Positions 20,791 through 31,462 of a stretch of 64,000 nt of DNA are shown here, piece after piece. The notes beneath the pieces are model-generated. The model ran no database searches. It had not been told where the DNA came from and was given only the letters and a program-made list of their open reading frames with translations. The position numbers were made by a program, and so were the translations under genes. Position 1 is the stretch's first letter. Each line of letters starts with the position of its first letter. The stretch covers positions 48,088,645 to 48,152,644 of the forward strand of contig NC_090281.1 in NCBI RefSeq assembly GCF_037392515.1, read 5' to 3'. Origin of the DNA: Haliotis asinina (lineage: Eukaryota > Mollusca > Gastropoda > Lepetellida > Haliotidae).

Positions 20791-21197
20791 GAAGTATGAT
20801 CTTCGTCTCACAGCATGTTCCCGAGTTTCACATTGCGAATATATGACAAACATTTCCGCGAAGTATTTGTATCACCACTACTAAATGATTCGCGAACACA
20901 TTCCCGGTATTGTAACAGTAGAAATATCTTGTCAATTGTGAGAAGGCATTTGTAGAAACTATTTTGCGGCCAGTTTCCATATAACCTAATTCACACGGAA
21001 TTGTTTTTCATTGACATAACCATCGAGGGTCTTTGTGTTAATTTTTCATTTTTTAAGTTTTAAGTGTAACACAATGCCGGTTGTTGTAGTAGCTGAATTT
21101 TCATCGTTGTATGCATTCACGCATCATGCATATTATCAATAACCTGACCATATGAACAGCCATGCTGCGATGTTTTTGTGGCTGTTGGTTTTTACAG

Positions 21198-21273
21198 ATC
21201 AAGATGGTGTTCCGCAGCAGTCGCTCCGCCGCACTCCATGTCTTTAAGAAGACTATTAGTCAAGATGACCTGT
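21198..21273 (+). CDS. Candidate exon, 23 codons from ATG, gene unknown
   Basis: The acceptor GGTTTTTACAG precedes 21198 and the donor TGT|GTGAGT follows 21273. ATG at 21204 has a good context (AAGATGG) and reads MVFRSSRSAALHVFKKTISQ then DDL, leaving in phase 1. It could be an internal exon instead. The 150 bp before it resemble 25740-25905, where a ggcag acceptor-like end also occurs. No partner exon was found. Confidence 0.3.
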
Positions 21274-21414
21274 GTGAGTCCTTTGGTGACTTGTGTTTAC
21301 ATTTCAAAGTTTACCGATAAACGCCGGTGGGATGGTACCAGGAATACATGATAATATTCACCTAGCCCTGAAGTCAAGGTGCCAAAGGTTGATATCGTTG
21401 ACGGGATATCCATA

Positions 21415-21665
21415 GTAGTATCCATAGCAATATTACAGCTATATGGCGGCGGTTTGTAAATAATCGAGTCTGGACCAGACAATCCAGTGATCAACAGCAT
21501 GAGTATCGATCTGCGCATTTGGGAACCGATGACATGTGTCAATAAGTCAGCGACCCTGACCATCCGATCCCGTTAGTCGCCTCTTACGACGAAGATATTC
21601 GCCTTTTATGGCAAGCATGGGTTGCTGAAGGCCTATTCTGTACCCGGGAACTTCGCGGGGCCATA
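21415..21665 (-). repeat. SINE-B, full length
   Basis: Complement of the family: TGCTGAAGGCCTATTCTG, CATCCGATCCCGTTAGTCGC, GATCAACAGCATGAGTATCG and ATATTACAGCTATATGGCGG. Confidence 0.8.
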
Positions 21666-21784
21666 GTAGAAGTAAGCTCTTCACAAAGCGACTGGACTTG
21701 ATATAATGTGAGATGGTATAGCTGATCGCTTATGTTTTTATCGACTTTTAAAACTTTCAGATTCAGTGCCATCCCGGTTGGTTT

Positions 21785-21905
21785 GTTGGTCACCATTGTT
21801 CCAGTCATATGGCGCCTGTCTGTAAATAACTGAGTCTGGACCAGACAGTCCAGTGATCGACACCATGAGCATCGATCCATGCCACTGGAATACAATGACT
21901 ATCCG
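21785..21905 (-). repeat. SINE-B 3' half
   Basis: TTCCAGTCATATGGCG and GAGTCTGGACCAGACAGTCC followed by the GATCGACACCATGAGCATCG block. It lies about 120 bp from the previous copy. Confidence 0.75.
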
Positions 21906-22484
21906 TTTACGACAAGCATAGGCAACTGAAGACCAGTTATATATCCTGGATCAGTTTATTCTGTTCTTGAAGATGTTATATATTGTAAAACAGTGTTCCA
22001 AGTGTAATACATTTTAAGGATTGACAGTCGGTGAGGGGCATTTCAATTTGACCATCTTACCACCTCTTTATCTTTTAGAGTGCCCAGAAGAAAGAATGTG
22101 AAGTTTCTTTTTTAACTCAGTATATTTTGACATGAGGTTCTCAAATATTAGCATATACATGAAAGAGATATCATTAATACCAATGTAGTAATTCAGAAAA
22201 GACAATATCACTGTAATTCTGAAAGCTATAAAGCAGTACATGCTGTACCTTGCAACACCTTATGGAAGTTACACTGGAATTTAAACTTGATACCCATATT
22301 AAAATTATCAAAAAAAGACAAACCTTAAAATCCATCATGTGTCCAAAGGACGTGAAACGTGAAGAACCATGTAAAGTAATGCCCGCTTTGCTATGTATAC
22401 TACAATCAAAAAGTTTGGGAACAAATTAAATAATCGTAAATAAACTTAAATGTGGTGATCCTATTTATACACTAAGGTAAATGC
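21906..22484. other. Intergenic DNA, AT-rich
   Basis: Nothing recognised apart from CAATCAAAAAGTTTGGGAAC at 22411-22430, a string like the outer end of some Tc1 elements. No matching inverse was found. Confidence 0.35.
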
Positions 22485-24220
22485 AACGACATGTTGGAAC
22501 ATACGGTGAAGTAAAGGATACAATATTCACTGAGTTTGAATGAAAACATTATCAAAAACCGTGAAAAATAAGAGTGCGGAAACAAACCAACACCACGTTT
22601 GATTCAAACTCCGAAACTCTAGCGGACGTGAAAGACTGAGTTCCTATGCAGCTTGTTTCCCGCAAAAGAAGCTGCAGACAAAATTGAAGTCTCACAGCTT
22701 TTCATCATGGCATAGCTGAGACAGTTCAGCGCTCACAACAGAAACGGGGCCATTGCATGGTTCCAGGATGGTGAAGCCATAAGAAGTGTTGCAGGTTCCA
22801 GGCCACTTGTAGAGTACTGGACAGACATCGCTCTGGAAGAGCCAGAAAAAAACATCAATGGCCGATTAGCCATATGTTTTGCTCCAAGTCCATAGGAACC
22901 GATTCACAACTGTCAGTGCCTAGTTGTCACAAACTGCAGGGGCGTCTGTATGCCACATGCTCTTGGCTGTTTTGTTCCGAATCAAACATGGCGCTGGTAT
23001 GTTTCAGCACCCTTGTTTTTCGCTGTTCAACAGTGTTTCATTTTAATCAAAGTAAATGAATATTTAATCAGTTGCCTCACTGCATGTTCCAACATGTCGT
23101 TTAAAGTCATAAGAAGTGTTGCTCACTGTCGTCAGGTGTCTACCTCTGTCATTCACAGACTAAGGGGCAGGTTCCAGGCCACTTGTAGAGTACTGGACAG
23201 ACATCGCTCTGGAAGAGCCAGAAAAAAAACATCAATGGCCGATTAGCCATATGTTTTGCTCCAAGTCCATAGGAACCGATTCACAACTGTCAGTGCCTAG
23301 TTGTCACAAACTGTAGGGGCGTCTGTATGCCACATGCTCTTGGCTGTTTTGTTCCGAATCAAACATGGCGCTGGTATGTTTCAGCACCCTTGTTTTTCGC
23401 TGTTCAACAGTGTTTCATTTTAATCAAAGTAAATGAATATTTAATCAGTTGCCTCACTGCATGTTACAACATGTCGTTTAAAGTCATAAGAAGTGTTGCT
23501 CACTGTCGTCAGGTGTCTACCTCTGTCATTCACAGACTAAGGGACAGGTTCCAGGCCACTTGTAGAGTACTGGACAGACATCGCTCTGGAAGAGCCAGAA
23601 AAAAACATCAATGGCCGATTAGCCATATGTTTTGCTCCAAGTCCATAGGAACCGATTCACAACTGTCAGTGCCTAGTTGTCACAAACTGCAGGGGCGTCT
23701 GTATGCCACATGCTCTTGGCTGTTTTGTTCCGAATCAAACATGGCGCTGGTATGTTTCAGCACCCTTGTTTTTCGCTGTTCAACAGTGTTTCATTTTAAT
23801 CAAAGTAAATGAATATTTAATCAGTTGCCTCACTGCATGTTACAACATGTCGTTTAAAGTCATAAGAAGTGTTGCTCACTGTCGTCAGGTGTCTACCTCT
23901 GTCATTCACAGACTAAGGGGCAGGTTCCAGGCCACTTGTAGAGTACTGGACAGACATCGCTCTGGAAGAGCCAGAAAAAAACATCAATGGCCGATTAGCC
24001 ATATGTTTTGCTCCAAGTCCATAGGAACCGATTCACAGCTGTCAGTGCCTAGTTGTCACAAACTGTAGGGACGTCTGTATGCCACATGAACTTCGCTGTT
24101 TTGTTCCGGAGTTTGAGTCAAACAAGCACCCTTGTTTTTCGCTGTTTGACAGTGTTTCATTTTAGTCAAACCTAATGAATATTTCATCAGTTGCTTCACT
24201 GCATGTTCCAACATGTCGTT
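22485..24220 (+). mobile_element. Tc1-like element with long inverted ends and amplified transposase fragment
   Basis: The ends AACGACATGTTGGAACATAC (22485) and the inverted AACGACATGTTGGAACATGC (ending 24220) are the tips of inverted repeats about 130 bp long (22485-22625 and 24085-24220). Inside is the plus-strand start of a Tc1/mariner transposase: WFQDGEAIRSVA, HRLRGRFQATCRVLDRHRSG and NRFTTVSA. The DDE catalytic part is absent. Three tandem units of 376-377 bp (22950, 23327, 23703) contain HTH region plus inner part of the right end. Stops occur in each unit, so no protein is made. Confidence 0.78.
22950..24078 (+). repeat. Tandem 376-bp repeat, three units
   Basis: Units start at 22950, 23327 and 23703 and are nearly identical (few differences, for example TCCAACATG against TACAACATG). 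The block before 22950 is a shorter unit lacking 60 bp around CACTGTCGTCAGGTG. The unit carries a long open frame repeated identically, which is an artefact of the repeat. Confidence 0.9.
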
Positions 24221-24439
24221 TAAAGTGTCCATTACGCACACAAGCAGTCGCATTTACCATACAGTATATATGACCTCACTATGTCTAAGTTTATACACCA
24301 GCTTCATAAAGAAACTGTGCATTGTCAAAATATTAGCCCAGTTGATAAGTACGATACCAATGTCAAGGGTATATGTAAACTTTAATGGAGGGATCATGAG
24401 ACCATAACAAGTCAGGAGAATTTCAATTGGACAGTCAAT

Positions 24440-24790
24440 CACAATGACGTCACGAGTCCACAATCTGGACAGGAGTCAAACGACCATGCCAAAAGCTCAA
24501 TAACGGGTATGTCCACCATCGGCATTGCATCGACGACACATACAGCAAGGAAGGCTTGTGAGATGTCACTTAAGTTTCCCAGAATAATCACCAAAGGAGC
24601 TCTTTGGAGTGCTGTTATTTCATCCCACGTCATCACGAAATCACCACCAAAGCAATTCCTCTCCAAGACACAGACTTGTGCATAACATTCTCCCACGCAC
24701 GTTGACGTCCATCGTTATGGGAAATGTTGAATCTGAACTCATCTCTAAAAAGATACAGCATTGCACCACACCTCATTTAACTATAGAAAT
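24440..24790 (-). pseudogene. Tc1-like transposase DDE-domain relic
   Basis: Minus frames read LFRDEFRFNISHNDGRQRAW then, after a shift, QVCVLERNCFGGDFVMTWDE and APLVIILGNLSDIS. These match the middle of Tc1 transposases, where DESRF, DGR.RVWRR, RFGGGSVMVWGGI and PLV...GN are usual. DE of the second catalytic position is present (RDEF). Frameshifted and short. It is opposite in strand to the fragment in 22485-24220 and may belong to the same original element. Confidence 0.65.
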
Positions 24791-24799
24791 TTAATGGCG

Positions 24800-25105
24800 A
24801 CAATGCATTTTAGTGTCTTGAAGACTTGAACTCATTGCTACTACTTTCTGGCATTGATAACAAACAATAGTGAAACAGTTTGTCTTTGTTTTCTAGTCAG
24901 CTTTGCCCAAACAAAGGTTAAAGTCCCCCCAAATCTGTCCTTGTGTATCATTAAACGTCTATTAACCTGTTTATGCTGGCGACATGGATAAACGCCAATT
25001 CGCACCATTTTGGTGGAATGACTCACTCGGCGGGCTTCACGCAACAGAAAACAAAATCACGAAAACAGCACCATAAGCTAATTGATGAAATATAAAATCA
25101 TCCTG
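24800..25105. other. Intergenic DNA
   Basis: No feature recognised. Confidence 0.4.
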
Positions 25106-25109
25106 GATT

Positions 25110-25255
25110 ATTCGTAGTGCCTGGTGGTTAAAGCGTTCACGCGTCAAGCCACTTGTCACATGGATGCACTGCATGAAGTCCATTTCTGCTTTCCCCGTCG
25201 TGATATTGATGGAATATTGCTAAAAGCGGCGTAAAACTAAATTCACTCACTATCT
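25110..25255 (+). repeat. SINE-A (tRNA-like)
   Basis: CTGGTGGTTAAAGCGTTCACGCGTC (box A-like), then CATGAAGTCCATTTCTG and TCGTGATATTGATGGAATATTGCTAAAAGCGGCGTAAAACT, ending TTCACTCACT. Confidence 0.75.
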
Positions 25256-25259
25256 TCCC

Positions 25260-27020
25260 ACAACCGCGGTCAACCACGGTCAGTGTTTCATGGTGGAATA
25301 TATAGAGGATATAAAATGAGTGCCCATGTCATACAATGTTTATGACACAAGTTCCTAAATGTTGACATTTCCCGAGCAAGAACGAGGGATACGCCGATAT
25401 TTAGGCACGACTGTCGTAAAGATAGTATGATCGGGCACTAAGATGATATTCTGTTTATCACCGAAGCCGTAAGATTGGGGAAAATACACCCAAAGTGAAT
25501 GACAGAAATGACTGATGTTTTGTTTTTTTTTCCTGCTTCGGTGTGTACCATATGTTCCTTATGTTTCATTGTTATCATGAAATCATGACTTTGTATTGAT
25601 TCACACATACATACATATTGCTTTAGCAAAATATGGAAAACGCGAGAGTCCATTATATTTAGCGGCCAATTGATCTATGTGAAACGGAGAAAGTGGGCGC
25701 ACGACGTTCATCTACACAATTTCGTGGGTCTTTGTGATAATTTGTAAGCTCTGAGAGTAACACAATGACATTTGTTGTGGAAGCTGAATATTTATTGAGC
25801 TGTTTTCTGACACAGTGAACCGGCTGTTACATGTTATATCAATAACATGACCACGTAGGTACCCATGCTGTTGCATTGTATGGTATTAATTTAAACTGTA
25901 TTCCTTTTGGCAGGGGAGCTTCATATGAGAGGAAAGGTGTACAGGTCCTAGAGGTTTACGAGTAAAGAACGGACCCCTTGACGCTCCGGTTTGGAGGGAG
26001 GTTTTCAGCGACCAATGTTTGTCCCAAGATCGGGATCGGGTCGTCAGGCTCGTTAACTTGGTTGGCACCCACTTGCACAAAACGATGTTCATGCGCTTGA
26101 GCACTGGATTAACTGAACTAAACTAGACTTTTTTTAAAGATCGCTGAGACATAGCTATCTATTCTGTCAGTTAAACAACAAACAAATGAAACTAGAGAAC
26201 GGGTGTAGTGGTGTCAAACTTAAAAACATAATGTGGACTGGGATTCGAACTCACAATTGTAGGTGTCTGGCTCGCCCAGGGAGTCAAGTGCCCCGTTCAC
26301 GTATCAAGAAATAGCGTTGAAATCTGTTAGTGACTTGTGGCTTCTCCATCGTCTTATTTCGTCCGTCCGTTCGTTCGTTCGTTCATATTTTGTATTTTGT
26401 TGTTTGTATATATTGGGTATAGACTGTAATACTTTCAATCTACATCCGTGTTCTCTGTCATAGGCAATTTATAATGCATACGGGTTAACGAACATCTGTT
26501 CATGAACGTCATCATCTTTTAGCTTTATAAGACCGGGTGTCCCCTAAACAGTGAACCGGTTTTGACTCGCATTTTCTCAATGAATTTAGTTTCTCTACCG
26601 CTGAGAAAATACTTGTCGTAAAACGGTTCACACCTGATAACTATTGGTTTTAGTTACGCGTAGAAACCGATTTCACCGAGCGCGTAAAGCACATTGATGA
26701 CGACGTTTATGAACACTGTCAGATGTTTGTTACCCCACAAACATCCCCCACCCAATCTGCGCCTGGGTGGCCTGTATACAACCCAAATATTCATTTTGGC
26801 ATGATTTCTCTCTTTCGAATGAGGTGTAACATAATTCGACCGTCCGAAGGGTAGTCCAAGTTGGATAAATACAACACGCAGAAAACCAACATATACAAGT
26901 AATCAATCCTTTAACGAGGTCACCTTCTTCGATCTCTGTATTCGATTCAATCAGTACCCCTGCACTTTTTCAATTTTGCCGAGGTAGCAGATGGCAACCT
27001 CTCCTTGCGCATAAATTATG
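25260..27020. other. Intergenic DNA upstream of the galactosaminyltransferase gene
   Basis: Contains a SINE-B fragment at 26030-26120 (GGATCGGGTCGTCAGGCTCG). 25740-25905 resembles 21050-21197. No exon supported. Confidence 0.4.
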
Positions 27021-27021
27021 G

Positions 27022-27029
27022 TATAAGTA
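27022..27029 (+). promoter_or_regulatory. Possible TATA box of the galactosaminyltransferase gene
   Basis: TATAAGTA lies 57-64 bp before the start codon. Position is plausible for a short 5' leader. No other support. Confidence 0.2.
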
Positions 27030-27085
27030 ACATATGGGTCTCAAGTTCGGACACATGCAACATAACATCATTTTGATTCTCCCAA

Positions 27086-27231
27086 ATGCCCCGTAAACTA
27101 GTTTTACTTGTAGGTAGCCTGACTGCCTTTACAACTATATACCTGTCTGTTGCCATGCTTACGACTCCTTGGAACGTATGGGATCGCGGAGGTCAAGGGA
27201 TAAAGACACCGGACACACGCCATATTCCTAG
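27086..27231 (+). CDS. GalNAc-T exon 1: cytosolic tail, membrane anchor and stem
   Basis: ATG opens MPRKLVLLVGSLTAFTTIYL followed by SVAMLTTP: basic start and about 20 hydrophobic residues, a type II signal anchor. The donor CCTAG|GTACTG leaves phase 2, which fits exon 2. The frame stays open to 27301, so a later donor is possible. The link to exon 2 is inferred from topology, strand, distance and phase. Confidence 0.65.
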
Positions 27232-30200
27232 GTACTGTAGCTGTGATCCTTCAAACACTCATTACACGTCCTTGTGGCGAAATGTTATGGGTGATGAATG
27301 AATATTTGTGATACAATGTAACATTGAAAAATTGTATGAGATTTCGAAATTAATCTGAATTCTTTGTTCTTCCAAAATGTGTGTGAATACGAGGCGGTTA
27401 GCGAGGACAAGGATACCTTGTACACATATTCGTATTAAAAGGTACTGTGCGAGTCTGTTTTACGCCGCTTTTAGCAATATTCCAGCTATATCACGGCAGG
27501 GGACACCAGAAATGGGTTTCCCACATTGCACCCATGTGGAAATCGAACCAGGGTCTTCTGAGTGACGGGACAACGGTCTAATCACTAGGCTACCTCAGCG
27601 TCTCCTTAGAAAGTAACATAACATGTGATATAGATATTACTAACAGGTATTTGAAAATAGCTCTGTGCTAACGACAGTCATCTAAAGGAAGAACGCGTGT
27701 GTATGTAGTTCGTAATTCTAAACACACCGTATAGTTTGCCTGTACCGATGACAGTTAGGTGACACACTCCAGACGATCACTATTTGTGTACGTGAATTTC
27801 ATCTCCGCGTTCCATGTGCACGTTCACGAGCATCCAGACTGGCGCTGATCCTAGGGGAACTCGCGTTTGTTGTACGAGCTAACAAGTAGGATCTCTTGAT
27901 CGCATCCCCCTTTTGTATGGACTGATGCTCTGCAACTTGATTGCTTGGTCCATCCCTGATTACCTTCAGAAAATCGAAATGAAGGTTGATAATTGCTGAG
28001 GGCATTCTTTAATAGCAAACAAAGAAGCCTCACTATTCTACAGGTCAAAATGATAAGAAAGACAATGATAGACAAGGAAAATTGCTTCACGCATAAAGCG
28101 TTACCCAATACATATCATTCTATTGTAAATTAGCCCTTTAACAGTTTGGCGCAAATCAATACAAATCAATCAAATATTTTGGCGACTTTTCAGAATACAA
28201 TCTTGGAAGACAACAGATCAGCAGCTATCTGGTTCCGACCTTCCTTCAAACAAAAGTCTGTCACGTCTGAACGATCTTCTTCATAAAATCACTAAAAATC
28301 ATTACCTTCCGAATGATACCTATTTTGGTTACAACGTTTCCGTGAGCGACAAGCTACAGCTGTATAGAAACTTAAGTGACAAACGACACCCCAATTGCCG
28401 TGACATAAAATATAATTTCACGGGTGAATTGACTGTGTCTGTTATCATTCCATTCTATAACGAAGCATTGACGCCCTTACTACGCCATGTGCATACACTA
28501 CTACACCGAACACCTTCATACTTGTTGAAAGAAATACTACTGGTAGACGACAGAAGCACATTTTCGTATTTAGGAGCCGATTTAGATCGTTATTTTGAAA
28601 TACTGGACAAGAGAATAAGGATACTTCGAAACAAAAAGCGAGAAGGTTTGATAAGGACCAGAATGAACGGTGCCAGAGAGGCCAGGGGAGATGTTCTTGT
28701 GTTCCTGGATGCACACATGGAAGTGGGCGTGGCATGGCTGGAGCCCCTACTGGAACGTATAGTCAATCAACCACAAATTGTTGTTCAACCCGATATACCT
28801 GACATAGAATATAGGTAAGTTCAAGATCCTAACAATTCTTTGCTCAATTTACTTTATAGCATATAAATATAGGTATCGTGGTGCATCCGTGGGAGATATT
28901 TGGCAAATTGGTTTTAGGTTGACTGAGCTATCTAAATGTTTTGGTTTATTAATCTGGTAAACTTGGTAAGGATAGATACCATTGTAAAACAACATGTAAA
29001 GGTGTCAGTAGAGTAGATAATGTCATTTCTTCACCAAACACAATGCCCTTATTTAATGATTTTCATATTGAGGAATTTTGTACAGTGTTATCTCATGTAC
29101 ATACACCAATCCATTTCTACCTATATACATCAGATGGTCATAATACAAACCTGTCATAATAATATCCCTTATTATAACAACACAAATACTCCTGACAACA
29201 AAAGACGTAAATTTATTCCTGATAAAGTTGACGCTTTCATTGAAAACATCCCAGATGAGTGTGTAAACACACTGTACATGAACACACAATCACTTAGGGA
29301 AGGTCATGGTAACACAGTCGAGAAAACCCAGAAGGAAAACAGTGAATACGTTTATTAAGAAAGAAAACAATTTTATTAGACATCAGTTACGAGAAACCAA
29401 TCATTTATTACCCCATAAACGATATTGGCGATTTGTGAAGGGTAAACTGAAAGAAGATACTTGTCCTATTCCATTAGTTGAATTTAATAACCACTTCAAA
29501 GTGGTAAATGAAAGCATTCATGATGCCAATGTAGATCCAGATGAAATAGTAGACGCCCCAAACTACAATGTTAATGAACTCAGTGCTGAAATAACTTCCT
29601 GTGAAATAGTTTCTGCCCTTAAAAAAATGAAGAATTAGAAGTCGCCTGGTCTAGACCAAATTTTAAATGAACACTTATGGTCATCTGTATCAAAATTGCC
29701 TCCATTTTATGTGGAATACTTTCACTTTGGACTTTAAACTGGAGCCTTGCCGGACGCATGGCTTACTGGCAAAAATTAGACCTATCTATAAGAAAACAGG
29801 AAATCGTATGGACCCAAGTTCATATAGGCCGATCTCCATCTTGAGCTGCTTTGGCAAACTTTTTACATTAATGAGAGACTGAATAAATGTTCTGATGATA
29901 ATGACGTAAAATCACATGCCCAATCTGGATTCAGAAAAGGTTTGTCTACAACAGACAATGTATTTGTTATTCATAATCTGATAAATCGTATGAAAAAGTG
30001 CAAAAGAAAACTTTTATCGATTTTTCTAAAGTATTTGATAGAGATTGGAAAATTGGGCTGTGGACCAAACTAAGTCAAACTGATATCACAGGTAAAAGTC
30101 TGACTTTAATTCAAAACTATGTGTAAGGACATAAAATAATGCGTTATGGCTAGATTCTAAAAGATCAGATTTCTTTGATTGCCTGTCAGGAGTTAGACAA

Positions 30201-31378
30201 GGAGACAATTGTCCCCTCTCTTATTCTCCATTTTTCATAAGGACCTAAAATCCCACCTAATGGAACAGTCATGTGTTGGTGTTCAACTAGAAACAAAGGA
30301 TGATCATTCGGTGAAGGTTTAAATATTAGCTCTGAAATAGTCGTGTCGTGGTAAGAAATAGAAGTTGTTATTCATAATGTAGTCATGCAGTCGTATTCGT
30401 CCAAACTTAAAATGTCTTTAAAGAACTTCACCAAAGCCATAATAGTGTACCAGCATTATCACATTTTTCCTTCACTTGTTCTTCTTTTCAGACATCCAAA
30501 AACAAATCAGCATTCTGTTGTCAGTGACGAATCTGACAAGGAGGAATATGTCTCACGAACTGGCATGTTTTCGGAACTGAGGTAATCAAATTAATTGGTA
30601 ATCAAAATAATTGTATCAAAGAATAAATAGAAGACGAAATCCAATAAATTCTTCGTTTTCACCCAAAAGTATCTTCTAAAATGCCAATCAAGAATTTAGT
30701 TTCCATGTTGTTATAACAAGTGATATACATCAGGAGGCGAAAGTATGTGACTGAATGACAGGTTGGACAGTGGTTCTGATGATGGGTTGATCAGTGACTG
30801 CTCAACCACCGGAAATGAGGTTCAAACAAGAACGTAAGAACGAACACTGCCACCAGATGGCTACTCCACCGCCATAAATGTGTAGATGAGCATCCATTTC
30901 CGTCAGGAATCATCAAGCCTTCTCTTGCGAGACTCTAGTATGCTGTGATTTGCATTCATAGTGCCCCATGACTTATTGTTTGAATTCCAGGCGAAATCCC
31001 ATTGAAATCGTTGCACTAATAGAAGGTTCATACCCACGCTAGTAGATTGTACCAAAGTTCATTCGATGAAGGTTCAGAAATTAGCTCTGAAACGTCGTTA
31101 TAAGGAACAGAAGTTGTTATTCATAAAGTAGTCATGCTGTCGCTTTCGTCCAATTTATAATGACTTTAAAGAACTTCACCAAAGTCATGATAGTGTACGA
31201 TAGATCACATTTTTCTTTCACTCGGTTTTATTTCAGACATCCCATAACAAATCAGCATTCAGTTGTCAATGACAAGTCTGGCGAGGAGGAATATATCTCA
31301 AGACCTGGCATGTCTTGGAAACTGAGGTAAATTAAACTATTAGAAACCAAAATAAGCAGAGATTGTAACGATAAACAC

Positions 31379-31462
<84 letters not shown>

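Larger units (their letters stand above)
30303..31345 (+). repeat. Tandem duplication of exon 3 with flanking intron
   Basis: 30303-30600 and 31055-31345 align over about 290 bp: GATCATTCGGTGAAGG / GTTCATTCGATGAAGG, GAAGTTGTTATTCATAA, AAAGAACTTCACCAAAG, the acceptor, the exon and the donor. The 450 bp between the two are not duplicated. Confidence 0.85.

Noticed and set aside
22950..24068. Long identical open frames (up to 161 codons) in tandem
   Set aside because: They are the same 376-bp repeat read three times and run through Tc1 sequence in the wrong frame.
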